Origin: Brassica napus
Taxonomy: Eukaryota; Streptophyta; Magnoliopsida; Brassicales; Brassicaceae
NCBI RefSeq assembly: GCF_020379485.1
Contig: NC_063436.1
Span: 15,269,389 to 15,333,388, forward strand
Direction of reading: 5' to 3'
DNA: 64,000 bases
In this document: piece after piece, positions 1-10,312 of the stretch
Position numbering within the stretch: the stretch's first letter is position 1
Layout of the letters: each line of letters begins with the position of its first letter
Made by a program: the position numbers and the translations under genes
Notes under the pieces: generated by a model
Told to the model about the DNA's origin: nothing
The model's input: the letters and a program-made list of their open reading frames with translations, nothing else
Databases searched by the model: none

Positions 1-67
1 TCTCTGTAACTCATGGAGACATTATAATTGAATGACTTATTGAAACAGAGAAACATTGGTAATACAG

Positions 68-361
68 GTGAATGAAAAAGGTCAGCTTCGGCTTAGTGTA
101 CGAGCTCTACTTCCGGAATCAGAGTCAGACAAAGACAGCCAGAAACAGCCACCAACAACTGGTGATTCTACCAAGAGTTCACCAAGGAAGTATGTAAATC
201 CTTCGTTGAAGGACCGTGCAGCTACAGGAGCATCTGGGGATGAACTTGTCTGGAAGAAGAAAGATGTCAGTAGAGTATCCAGTGGTGATAAGCCAATGAA
301 AAGCAGTAGCAACGAAGAAGATAGAGGCAGCTTAGTCAATGATGAAGCCACAATCAGCTAG
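68..361 (+). CDS. RIF10: Polyribonucleotide nucleotidyltransferase (PNPase), C-terminal exon only
   Basis: This is the last coding exon of a gene that runs off the left edge. An AG acceptor ends at 67; the frame then gives 97 residues and a TAG stop at 359-361. It opens with [18 protein letters not shown], which matches the end of the S1 RNA-binding domain of plant PNPases. A low-complexity Ser/Lys/Asp-rich tail follows, ending in NDEATIS. PNPase is a phosphorolytic 3'-to-5' exoribonuclease and polymerase of organelle RNA. The chloroplast enzyme (RIF10, At3g03710) is preferred over the mitochondrial one only because the downstream genes follow Arabidopsis chromosome 3. The catalytic RNase PH domains lie outside the window. 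The 3' UTR (from 362) is interrupted at 556 by a transposon and at about 2159 by an LTR fragment. Confidence 0.75.
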   Translation: MNEKGQLRLSVRALLPESESDKDSQKQPPTTGDSTKSSPRKYVNPSLKDRAATGASGDELVWKKKDVSRVSSGDKPMKSSSNEEDRGSLVNDEATIS

Positions 362-555
362 TGAATGCAAACAGGATCACTATCTATATCTGTTTCTTGT
401 GAAGAATCCTTACGAGAGGAAGAGAGTTATTCCAACGGAACCACATGTGAGACTTAAGGAATCTTGATTCTTGTTTTTGTTTCGGGAGTTGACAGGTGTG
501 GATAAGCAGCATATAGCTTTTCTTAATTTTAATAATGAGATATATGTTGGCAAGC

Positions 556-2128
556 AAGGGGGTGTCAAAATGGGTCAAATGGGTCGTCAACTCAATTCAT
601 ACTCCAAATAGGTTTATTGTTAATGAATTATGGGTCAACTCAACCCATTTAATAAATGGGTTAATGGTTGATCATCAACCCAACATCTTTATAATGAATT
701 ATTTTTAATTTAAGATCAAGTTGATCGAAATGACAAAACGTTTTTTGTGGTTTAGGCGAAAAAATGCATTTTTGCGAGAAAATGAATTTTTCCAATTTCG
801 TCGGGAAAACTCGTTTAGTGGTTTTGGTGGAAAACACGTTTTTACGATTTAGGCACGAAAACATGTTTTCGTGGAAAAACAAGTTTTTGCAGTTTTGGCG
901 GAAAAACACATTTTGTGGTTTTAGCGGAAAAATATGTTTTTGCGGATTTGATGGGAAAACACGTTTTTGGGTTTTGGCGGGAAAACGCGATTTTTCGGAA
1001 AAACGCGGTTTTGCAGGAAAACGAGTTTTACAGTATTGGTGGGAAAATGAGTTTTGTGGTTTTGGCGGGAAAACACATTTTTGCGGATTTTGCGGAAAAA
1101 TGAGTTTTTCTTTTTGCAGTTTTGGCGGAAAAACGCTTTTTGTGGTTGTCGGGAAAACACTTTTTCTGGTTTTGGCGGGAAAACACTTTTGTGGTTTTGG
1201 CGGGAAAATGTGTTTTTGCGGGAATGAGTTTTCTTAATTTTGGCGGGAAAACGCGTTAAGTGGTTTTGGCGGAAAAACGCGTTTTTGCGGTTTTTGCGAG
1301 AACGCATTTTTGTGGGAAAACTCGTTTTGAGTTTTGGCGGGAAAACTCGTTATGTAGTTTTGGCGAGAAAACACGTTATTGGCGGAAAACGAGTTTTTGC
1401 AGTTTTGGCGGAAAAACGCATTTTCTGCAAAAACGCGTTTTGTGGTTTTGGCGGGAAAACGCGATTTTGTGGTTTTTGGGGGAAAAAGCGTTTTTGCGGT
1501 TTTGGTGGGAAACACAGTTTTGCGGGAAAACTGATTTTCATAGTTTTGCGGGAAAACTGATTTTTACAGTTTTGGCGGAAAATTACGTTTTTGCGATTTT
1601 GGCGGGAAAATGCATTTTTGCGGTTTTCGTGGGAAAACATATTTTTTTGCGGTTTTGGTGGGAAAACGCGTTTTTGCGGGAAAATTGGTTTTTCTGTTTT
1701 GGCGGAAAATTGCGTTTTGTGGTTTTGGCGGGAAAATGCGTTTTTGCGGTTTTGGCGGGAAACATGTTTTTGAGGAAAACGAGTTTTTGCAGTTTTGGCG
1801 GAAAAACGTATTTTCACGGTTTTAGCGGAAAACGTATTTTTGCGGTTTTGGCGGGAAACGTATTTTACCATCGAATAAATGATTGGACTTTAGAGAAACT
1901 CATGATTTCCCAATTCTATCAAACCTTAGAATTGGGTTTACTCGTGGTTTTTTAATTGAAAACAAAATGGGTCAGAGTTGACCTAACCCAATAAACCTAT
2001 TAACTTGTTAACCCATTAACATGTTAACCCATTAATCTGTTAACTCATTAACCTATTGGATCAAAAATAAACAGTTCCTTTGGGTTAATGGATCAACCCA
2101 TGGGTCATGACCTATTTTGACACCCCTA
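556..2128. mobile_element. hAT-like non-autonomous transposon in the PNPase 3' UTR
   Basis: The ends are imperfect inverted repeats: the left end contains GGGGTGTCAAAATGGGTCA and the reverse complement of the right end contains GGGGTGTCAAAATAGGTCA. Both are followed by GGGTCA/TAACCCA-rich subterminal sequence. The flanks carry an 8-bp duplication, TTGGCAAG (548-555) and TTGGCAAA (2129-2136), the length typical of hAT elements. A paralogous copy of this UTR near 10545-10570 has a single TTGGCAAG running straight into TCCCTG, so an empty site is present in the same window. No transposase is encoded. Most of the interior is a minisatellite, and its long open frames are low-complexity by-products. 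Confidence 0.85.
735..1865. repeat. Degenerate minisatellite with E2F-like TTGGCGGGAA motifs
   Basis: Roughly forty degenerate units of about 25-30 bp alternate GTTTTGGCGGGAAAAC with CGTTTTTGCG. By eye about eleven units hold an exact TTGGCGGGAA, the canonical E2F/DP site (TTSSCGSSAA type), and many more differ by one base (GGCGGAAA, GGTGGGAA). Both strands are open for long stretches because stop codons are rare in the unit, giving products rich in FWREN or RQNRKN. These are not genes. Amplification of E2F sites by transposons has been reported for Brassica. Confidence 0.85.
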
Positions 2129-2158
2129 TTGGCAAATCTCTGTGTAGTGGAGGATAAT

Positions 2159-3447
2159 TGTGACAACCCGTCCTCTCACTAGGAATCCTGGTTCACAATT
2201 CTGTAGGGCATTGATTTTAACCCCTCAATATGAGAAGAAACGTTTCTACATCCACTGGTAAGTTATTAGTGCACTTGGTGTCTATCGAACCTAAGACTTT
2301 ACCCTTTAACAATATTCTCACAGTATAAATCGTCACTGATTGACCTGCAGATCAACTGGTGACAACTTGTCCTATGGAAATGCAATGGTCAGGTTCTGGG
2401 TTCGAAGCCCACCAACAATCTAGTTATGCAGTTAGTGAGAATACATAAGGGAGGGGTTGGAGATGGTGCACTACAGTGCTGTGAGCCTGAGTTAGAATAA
2501 TGATGTTCGATCAACAGAAAGTATCGATCGATTATTCTAGAGAAATATCGATAGATTGTTCTAAAGGAATATCGATCGATACACTATTCGCTCTGTCGAT
2601 CGATTATTCTATAGGAATATCGATTGATGTGCTTTTAGTTAAGCTTTATGCTTGGATTGAATAATGCTCACTAAGGTTTCTAGCTTTTGCCTTATTCTAA
2701 TAATCTGAGCTCAATAGGATGTATCAGGACGAGGATTCAAGAGTAGTTTGAACCATACAATTCCTAAATTCAGTGTTCTAGTTAGCAATTCTAGAACAAA
2801 GCATTAAGATTTTTCTATTGATTAATATCCCAACTAGCAATCCTATAGTTGTGGCTAATCCTTCTAACCTATTTCAACCCTAAACCTAACAATGAAATTA
2901 TTCCTACACGACTAAATAATTCATAACACACGCAAAAGAATAAAACTGAATAGATACATAAATAGATAGATAAATATATAGATAGATAGATAATAATGGA
3001 GTTCCAATCACAAATCTCTTTGGATCTTCTCTCCAACTCTAAAAATCTCTAAAACCTTTTGCTGTGGAAACAAGTAAACAAGAAAGCTCTCTTTGCCTCT
3101 AACACTTTTGCAAAGTATATATATCTAGGTAAAAACTCATTAAGGGTAATCTTGTAATTTGTGGTGTCTTGGACTTTAAATCGGCTGGACCAAAACAGGT
3201 TTATGCGTACTTCGATGTCGATCGATGTCACAAGGTTTGCATCGATCGATATTGATCTCTCTGTGTCGACCTCTAGCCTTGGTCGATAGTCAGCTTGGGT
3301 AGTTTCTTCTTTTCTCTCCAAAAACATCACTGTACTCCAAAACACTTTTGAACTTATAAATATGCTAAATAGACTCTGAAAAATAATAATTAATAATTAA
3401 AGACTCATATATTACTGCTAAAAGTGGATAAAATCCATGGTATATCA
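2159..3447. mobile_element. LTR fragment or solo LTR of a retrotransposon
   Basis: The block starts TGTGACAACCCGTCC and ends GGTATATCA, so it has the TG...CA ends of plant LTRs. It contains two clusters of the motif TATCGATCGAT (about 2525-2630 and 3215-3285), a GATA-type microsatellite (about 2950-2995) and no coding capacity. Its left edge falls just after GGAGGATAA, which is the continuous UTR sequence in the 10.5-kb paralogue. No matching target duplication is seen on the right, so one flank has probably been deleted. The superfamily is not certain; the start resembles Ty3/gypsy (Athila-like) LTRs as I remember them. Confidence 0.5.
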
Positions 3448-3631
3448 CTTCGCATGCCATGTAATAATCTAATCCAACAACTATGTGTTATTTTTTTTAT
3501 ATAGAAAAACAAAAAATCCAATTAGGTTAAATTTTTTTGATTCAGAAGACTTTTAAGTAAGTCTTATAATAGAAGACTTCCTAAACGACTTACTTGTAAG
3601 TTACTTAGAAGACTTCAATATTTTTAGCAGT
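3448..3631. other. Spacer with repeated AGAAGACTT motifs
   Basis: This short AT-rich stretch links the LTR and the DUF1985-type pseudogene. The motif AGAAGACTT and its inverted form recur at about 3545-3615. No gene is seen. Confidence 0.4.
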
Positions 3632-4380
3632 GCGAGTTGAAACCAAACCGCTGGTCTATCAGATTCAACATATTAGAGACGCCAGCATCGTCTTCGTCGT
3701 CTGTCCATTCGTACTCTGGTGCAATGTTTGTCTCACCGTTCGCATCTAACATGACAGACTGAACTAATGCCTGCATTTCACCAAACATTATGACATTACA
3801 TTTTGTTAGATGCAGTGAAATTCACAGCTACAAAATTGTTAATATGCTCTCGATATAGAAATGGATACCTTCTCTGCAGCATCTGTGTCGCGGGCGTGCC
3901 CAGGGCTTATGCCTTTTCTACCCAGTTTGTCACTCTCATTGGTATCATCGTCGTCAGAGCCAGAGGAACCTCCTTCGTGCACCACTTCGGTGAGCTCAGG
4001 TACACATTCGACGATGACAAGTTGGAGAGCAAGTACAAATCCCTTAAGAGCAATTGTGTTATGGGATAGGGAAACTTCCTTTCTCTCCTTTATGCTGGAC
4101 ATCAACATGTCGAATGAGACCCTCCCCACGGATACGCTAAGAATGCATCCAGATCTTTGATTTTCTCAGTGCATTCTTTCGAGATCCGCGGTGCATGTGT
4201 CGTCGGGAGTATAACGGCGGCCAGCAAGGAGAGGTATGCGTATTTCAACCTGACGTCTTTGTCAACAACCGTTTTCTTCTCCAGCATCCAGAGGACAGAT
4301 GAGACGGGTACCTCTTTCAATGATCCAAATAGCTCACCCCATCATGGTTTCAACGAAGATTTGGTCTAGTTCTCTGTCTT
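3632..4380 (-). pseudogene. DUF1985/DUF287-type protein relic, probably transposon-associated
   Basis: Reading the minus strand from about 4320, the frame gives YAYLSLLAAVILPTTHAPRI and then DLDAFLAYPWG. This resembles a Brassicaceae-expanded DUF287/DUF1985 family often found in Ulp1-type Mutator elements. A frameshift near 4120 moves the continuation (RVSFDMLMSSIKERKEVSL, then an acidic SSGSDDDD linker) into another frame. A GT donor after ...DAAEK near 3860 and an AG acceptor near 3770 suggest a retained intron. A last exon (ALVQSVMLDANGE...) ends at a TAA near 3632. A further stop lies upstream near 4345. The family name is from memory. Confidence 0.6.
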
Positions 4381-4685
4381 GTTCAAACATTTATGTAGTA
4401 GGGTAGCAGAGTAAAACGACACCATGAACAGTTGCGTCTATTCGCGTCGTTGGTATGTTGCAAATATGGGGAAAATCCGTCGGTAGAGCTCCTAATTTCT
4501 CATTATATAACAATTGTTCCATTTTTTTGACCAAAATTACGTTTACTACTTTGAGCAGTATTACACCTAATTGTTTTTATTTTTATTTTTATTTTGTATT
4601 AATCAATCATCTCAACCTTTTTCTTTTAGAATTTTAACCTTTTATTTGATTAACATGTTATTTATATAATTATGTATACAATTAC
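4381..4685. other. AT-rich spacer
   Basis: I see no gene here. The right end (4686-4700) is the left target-site duplication of the LINE insertion. Confidence 0.5.
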
Positions 4686-4700
4686 ATTATTGATATATCT

Positions 4701-6069
4701 TTTTTTTTTTTTTGACAGCAAACATTTACAGACTCATGTAGACTCTGTAAACCAAGGTGGTAAAACTACATCCATGTGCACGACGAAAGATAGTTGTTGC
4801 CGAGCACTCCGTGCCAAGCTATCTGCCCTTTTGTTCTCCGTCCTAGGAACATGAACAATTTCTGAGTTGACAAAACTTTGTCGCAAAATCTTGATATCTT
4901 CCAGGTAGCTTTCAAATGCTGGTCATTCCTCTGGTTCCGAAACCATCTTCACCAGTTGAGAACAATCCGTTGCAAACGTAACCTGAAACTGCCTTAAATT
5001 TCGCATACATTCCATCGCCCAAATCAAAGCCTCCATCTCCGAATGAAGGGGTGAGAGGGATGCCCTTACATTTCGTGCTCCCAATAAGCCATCAAACCCT
5101 GGCAGCGTGCTGTGCCATCCTTGTCCTGAAAAAAGATCCTTATCTTTCCAAGAACCATCCGTAAAACACCATCTTCCTATGGTCCCTATATCCGGCCGTA
5201 CATGTACTTCCTGTACCAATCTACGATCTGCAATAACTTGTGCCTCAGCCCACAATGTTGATTCCACTTCTGCCAATCTCAGCATGTCTCTTGGGTCCAT
5301 ATCTAAATTACTGAACACTTTGTTGTTCCGACCCTTCCAAATATACCATAATATCCATGCAAACTGGTGATCCACCATTTGTGGATTAAGTCTCCAGAAT
5401 AGATGATCCATATTAGCAAAAAAAGAGCCAATTGGAAAAATGTTTGGATTTGATGGGATCTTGGATAATGCCCACACTTGACGTGCCGGAGGACATTCAA
5501 AAAACACATGGTTTATTGATTCCTCCGGAGCTCCGCACCTGGCACAGCAGGTTTCTCCTTGCATCCCTCGTGCTTTTAATGTTTTTGTCACCGCTATACA
5601 ACCAGATACCAGCTGCCAAAGAAAGTGTTTTAGCTTCAGAGGACACCTCACCTTCCAACAGTATGCCTTAAGGATATCCACATTAGGGCCATAAAAATCA
5701 GGTGGTTTCTCCTTATCAGGATAACTCCTTTCTACCTGATATCCTGATTGTACCGTATATTTTCCATTTTTTTGTGAAATGCCATCCATCCCTATCTGCC
5801 AATTGATTTCTGCCCAATGGTATACTCTCAATTATTTTTGCATCTTGTGGATCCACCAGGTTCCTAATTGCCTGTACATTCCATGTGCGTGATTCTTGAT
5901 TAATGAAATAATCTACAGTGAGGTCCGGGTAACTATTATGAAGGTTTTTGTTGGCTGGTCTCGGGCGAGTGAATGGGAGCCAAGGGTCATTACATACTGA
6001 AATAGATGATCCTGTTCCTACCCTTTTAATTAGTCCTTTATAAACCAGAGATCTAGCAGAAGTAATGAT
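4701..6069 (-). mobile_element. 5'-truncated LINE (non-LTR retrotransposon)
   Basis: The element lies on the minus strand. Its 3' poly(A) appears as a T run at about 4698-4713, and the 5' end is truncated at about 6069. It is bordered by an exact 15-bp target duplication, ATTATTGATATATCT, at 4686-4700 and 6070-6084. Poly(A) tail, 5' truncation and a long variable-length duplication are hallmarks of target-primed reverse transcription. Only the last ~440 codons of ORF2 remain. Confidence 0.93.
4734..6060 (-). pseudogene. LINE ORF2 remnant: zinc-binding RT linker and RNase H
   Basis: The 5' part reads SARSLVYKGLIKRVG...DPWLPF, typical of the region after the reverse transcriptase core. A one-base slip in an A7 run near 5765 shifts the frame. 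The next segment (about 5760-4923) has the zf-RVT linker (LKHFLWQLVSGCI, CARCGAPEESINHVFFEC) and the RNase H fold (FTDGSWK, HSEMEAL, FATDCSQLV). The expected Trp after SEPEE is a TGA at about 4923. Beyond it the frame continues with PAFESYLEDIK and ENKRADSLARSA to a terminal stop at 4734-4736. There are thus at least two inactivating lesions, and no catalytic reverse-transcriptase domain remains. Confidence 0.9.
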
Positions 6070-6084
6070 ATTATTGATATATCT

Positions 6085-6835
6085 TTTATAATGATATGTT
6101 AATTGTTTCTCAGAATATTGGTTAAGGAGTATAAAATGTTATTATTACATTATAGACACTATATTTAATAAAAAAAAATACAAAATAAAACACTTATAGT
6201 AGTTTCACTTAGTTTTACGAGTTAGATAAATTCATTTAGTTTGACGGATTTTAAATAGGTTATTAGATTTAAAAATATTTATTAAATATGATATTGGTTT
6301 TAGGATTTTTGGATCGATCCTGAGTCGGGTTTTTTGGATACAAATATTCTTAACTAATTATGTAAAGTCAGCACAAAGAAAATATAATTTGTTACAAACT
6401 AGAAAAATAAAATTTAAAAATAGTTTTTGACATGACACAAATATGTAGTTATGAAACTTGACATATTTAATATAGTTACCAACAGTTATATTAGATTAAA
6501 TAAATATTAAATAATAAAATGATTACAAATAAAACACAAATATAAAAATTAATGTTTTCAATAAAAATTACTAAAAAATATATCCACCATTTAAAAGGGC
6601 GGGTCAAAATCTAGTTATATATTAAAATGTTAAAACAAACTTATTTTACAATGAAATTTTTTCTCTACAATAACATTTAGTATTAGAAAATATTTTTTTT
6701 AAACACATTTCAATTGATTGTAAAATTATGAGAGCAATTAAAGCATCACCAACAACCAGAGGTCCAGATACAACTAATGCATCACTATTAATATAATTGA
6801 AATAAACTATTAATCTATGAACACAAATAAAATTG
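6085..6835. other. AT-rich intergenic DNA with a possible Helitron 3' end
   Basis: No coding sequence is recognised. At 6593-6615 the sequence GGGCGGGTCAAAATCTAGT looks like a plus-strand Helitron 3' terminus (GC-rich arm, short spacer, CTAG before T). The upstream arm of the hairpin (CCACC) is degenerate and I could not find the matching 5' end. Confidence 0.35.
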
Positions 6836-7160
6836 GTTAGCTTCCGAAGAAACTCCACACTGAAGCGGTCGACACGATTCTTGTGCCTCCTTTCTCAGAA
6901 ATAAACTTACACATACTTACATACACGTCACACATACATACGTATATAGTGATATCAGATGATGCGACTACACAATTTGTTATTAGTAGTCATTGTAATC
7001 GGAAATTTGCAAACCTTTTGATCAGACACTTATCCTCCTTCCTCCACAAGTTTTATGACACTTAAGTTTATAGATTAATCATATGACAAATTAAGAACTC
7101 TTCGAAAAACATTCATTCATAGTACTATGAACTATATATTAACGAACCTAACATAATTTG
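6836..7160. repeat. Duplicated upstream block, copy 1 (partner at 12370-12560)
   Basis: This block shares collinear segments with 12370-12560: TCCACAC...CGGTC.ACACGATTC, TTGTGCCTC, ACATACACATCACAC-like sequence, and ATTAACGAACCTAACATA. It sits upstream of the secreted-protein gene and seems to be part of the same local duplication that copied the PNPase 3' end. Confidence 0.7.
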
Positions 7161-7399
7161 GCTCTTATAAACTAGTAAGATAATTAATGGCTTTTCCTTT
7201 ACTAGTATGCTGAGTTGGTGCAAGTTTGACCCATTGAAATGAAAATTTATAATATCCTGGAAAATGAGTGATGTTAAGAACATTCGCGTAAAACTACCAA
7301 AACTTCAAGACCCATATGAGTGACGTACAACTAAGTCTCCGATGGCTTATTTCCAACACAAACCAAAAAACCCAAAAGTATTCTTCCACCTCTCCCTTC

Positions 7400-7408
7400 T
7401 ATATAAAT
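7400..7408 (+). promoter_or_regulatory. TATA box of the secreted CKP-repeat gene
   Basis: TATATAAAT lies about 65 bases upstream of the ATG at 7472. The same promoter context, CCACCTCTCCCTTCTATATAAA, recurs at about 9769-9790 in the second gene copy. Confidence 0.7.
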
Positions 7409-7471
7409 GCATACAAATGAATTACTCTTATCATCCACTCATCGGCAAATTAAGAAAAAGAGAACATTAAG

Positions 7472-8333
7472 ATGGCGTCTTCTAAAGCATCTTACATGCT
7501 TGTCTCTCTCCTTCTCGTTCTTGTGCTTGCCGATATGGATAAAGCCCTGGGTGAACAAATTCAGCTCCGCAACAGCAAATTTATATCGTTACTTAAGCCG
7601 CCCGTAGGTGAACAAATTCTTCTTTTTTTCTTTAAACAAAATCATCACTATCTTATTTTATTAGTTTGATTTTTTTTTCATTTGAAAAAGGGAATTAGAA
7701 AAATCCGAACATTAAGATTTTTGATTACTTTAGTTCATAACTTACTAAATTATGTTAAAAAAGAAGAAGATAAATCAGAAAGTTGAATCTACTGTTCTTT
7801 TTTTGTCCCGACCAAAATTTACTGTTAAAATGAATAAAATAAAACAAGTTTAGTTGTACCACGATCCAATATGGCCTCAAGTTGGGATTATTCGAAATGA
7901 TCAGTTTACCAAACCTTGGCACTGTAGTACATATGATTAACTAATGCGTTTGGGTGGTTTTGGTACAGAAAAAGCCCTTTCTAAGATTTTTGGGGCTAGA
8001 GAGAAGGAGCTGGCGAAATATTTTAAAAAAGTCCAGGACGCGGCGGGCGCTATACCTCCACCCCCTCCATCGCCGGCATGCAAACCTAAGGACGATGAAT
8101 GTAAGGGAAAAGTGATCAAACTGAACAAACAGAACCTGAGCAAACAGATCAATGACTTGTTGAAGAAGTTATGCAAACCTAATGGCAACGTATGTAACAG
8201 AAAGAATAAACTACTGATCGAGGACTTATTGAAGAAGGCATGCAAACCTAATAATGAAGTCGTATGTAAGATAAATTTTATCAAACGTATCAATGACTTC
8301 TTGAAGAAGGCAAAATCCCCTCCATCGCCTTGA
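7472..8333 (+). CDS. Secreted protein with three Cys-Lys-Pro repeats, function unknown
   Basis: Two exons, 7472-7607 and 7969-8333, join in frame (donor AG|GTGAAC, acceptor TACAG) to give 166 residues. Residues 1-27 form a signal peptide (hydrophobic MLVSLLLVLVLA, then DKALG). A charged helix-like segment (about 46-70) and a proline run (75-79) precede three tandem units starting CKPKDDEC, CKPNGNVC and CKPNNEVVC. Each ends with an amphipathic IND(L/F)LKK or IEDLLKK helix. Cysteines are at 83/90, 114/121 and 137/145, one close pair per unit. The mature protein is lysine-rich. I do not recognise the family; an apoplastic or antimicrobial peptide-like role is only a guess. A broken second copy starts at 9858. 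Duplicated promoter, intron structure and frame support a real gene. Confidence 0.75.
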
Positions 8334-9587
8334 AGGTTTTCCAAAGCCAAAAACAAATGATTCCACAAATTTCTTGATGAAAAAATATTTTCACAAGTTG
8401 TCACCATAAATGTACTTCTGAAAATTTCTTGCAAAATAAAAGATATTATGCCACATGGAATGATGGTATGATATGATATGTTGTTATAAGTTTTAAGCTA
8501 TTGTAAAACTGTGTTATTTTAATTTTCTTATAAATTATATAATCCCTATGCATCCTCTCTAATTTTATGTAGTAGCTTAGTGTGAGTAAAGCATATATTA
8601 ACTGCGACGATTTTACTAAACACTTAGTATATGATGTATAACCAAATACGTTAGAATAAATAAAAAGGTAATTCAAGTCCTTAGACATAATAAAATCTAA
8701 TATCTATCTAGTCCAATTCTATTTAGTATGAAGTTTTTTTAGAGTAATGATCTAAAAAACAAAATCCTTGAGGGTTTAAATCCAAAACGGACAATATCAT
8801 ACTAAGCGGACGTCTGGTTCTAATTGACCGTTTGGCCCACATCACGGACATCCGGTTTTGCTTTAGTAGAGCATTTTGGTCTCCAGCACATCTGGTTCAG
8901 GAGTGCATTCGGTCCATTGCAACATAATTGCTCGATGTAATACAAATGTAGCCATAGAAAGATATTGTGTTGAGTCACATGTATGATAATGTTGCAATTC
9001 ACATTGAAGTATCGGGACCATATTGATTTAACTTATCATCTCCTACGTGACAAGTTTAAATGGGTCATTTAGTCAAGTCACATATATTCATATTTAACTT
9101 AGATCAACATCATATATGATTATTCAAGCGTTTCCACTAGAACCGCATTCAGACCTTGTTTGCCAGTCTTGAGTACGGTACGGGTACGACGGTTAGTATT
9201 TGATTTTAATCTCCTCCTCCATCAGAAAGTCCGAACTAACAGCTTCGTTTAAAGACATTGAGAGGCGTGACTAGACTTTGTTCATCTCTCTCTCTTACAC
9301 AGTGTCCTTTGTTACGCATAGGCTAGTTTTGAGCATTTTATACACATGTTCGTTATGGTATCGCGTAGGTTCAGGTCGAAGCAAAAGATTAATTAATTTT
9401 AGCAAACAAAGTGTGTTTCTGTTTTATAACGTCTAAATTTGACAAAATAAAATGTTATATAATCAATCAAATTTGTATAATTCATTTTTTAATTAAAAAA
9501 TTAAGAAATTGAACTCTTTACCTTTGAATTTAATAATTTATTAAAAATATGAGTGGAACGAATTATGATAATCTCCTGCAAAATGAG
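8334..9587. other. Intergenic DNA downstream of the CKP-repeat gene
   Basis: The 3' UTR probably extends to the AATAAAAGATATTATG-like signal near 8436. The rest is moderately AT-rich and I recognise neither a gene nor transposon ends in it. Confidence 0.4.
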
Positions 9588-10312
9588 TATGCTATAAATT
9601 GATGCAAGTTTGACCCAATGAAATATGATAATATCCTGGAAATGAGGGATGTTAAAATAAAGCAAGAAACTTCGCCTAAACTACCAAAACTTCAAGACCC
9701 ATGACGTACTGACGTAAGTCTTCGATGGCTTATTTCCACCACAAACCAAAAAGCCCAAAAGTATTTTTCCACCTCTCCCTTCTATATAAAGAATGCATAC
9801 AAATGAATTACGCGTATCATCCACTCATCGGTAAATAAAGAAAAAAAGAACATTAAGATGGCATTTTCTGAAATATCCTACATGCTTGTTTCTCTCCTTC
9901 TTTTCGTTCTTGCATGTGCTTTCCGATATGGATAAAGCCCTGGGTGAACCAATCCAGCTTCGCAACCGCAGATTTTAGTTGGTCTTCTTTCTTTTTTGGT
10001 CTTTGTGAAAATCAGTTTTTTGTCTTTATACAAAATCTTCACCATCTCATTTTATTAGCTTGTGTTTTGCATTTGAGGAAAGAGAATAAAATCCCAACAT
10101 TAAAATTTGATTACTTTAGTTCATATCTTACTAAATAATGTTTTTTAACTGTTCTTTTTTGTTCAGACAAAAATTTACTGTTAAGATGAAAAAGTAAAAC
10201 AAGTTTAGTAGTACCAGGATCAAATATGGCGTCAAGTTGGGATTATTAGAAATGATCGAAAAATGACCAGTTTACCAAACCTTGACATTGTAGTACATAT
10301 GATTAACTAATG
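9588..10312 (+). pseudogene. Truncated second copy of the CKP-repeat gene (promoter, exon 1, intron)
   Basis: The region 9588-9857 repeats the promoter of the first copy. An ATG at 9858 starts a similar signal peptide, but a 4-bp insertion after GTTCTTG shifts the frame into a TAA within about 26 codons. The intron is collinear with copy 1, for example GGATTATT.GAAATGATC and ACATATGATTAACTAATGCG. The match stops exactly at 10312, where copy 1 continues towards its acceptor. Exon 2 is missing and the sequence switches to a copy of the PNPase 3' end. Confidence 0.88.

Noticed and set aside
764..1955. Long overlapping open frames on both strands (up to ~230 codons) rich in FWREN or RQNRKN
   Set aside because: They are translations of a short tandem repeat in all frames, have no domain, and lie inside a transposon.
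2385..2420. GGTTCGAAGCC, a perfect Pol III B box, as a possible tRNA or SINE
   Set aside because: No A box at the right spacing and no cloverleaf; it lies inside the LTR-like block.
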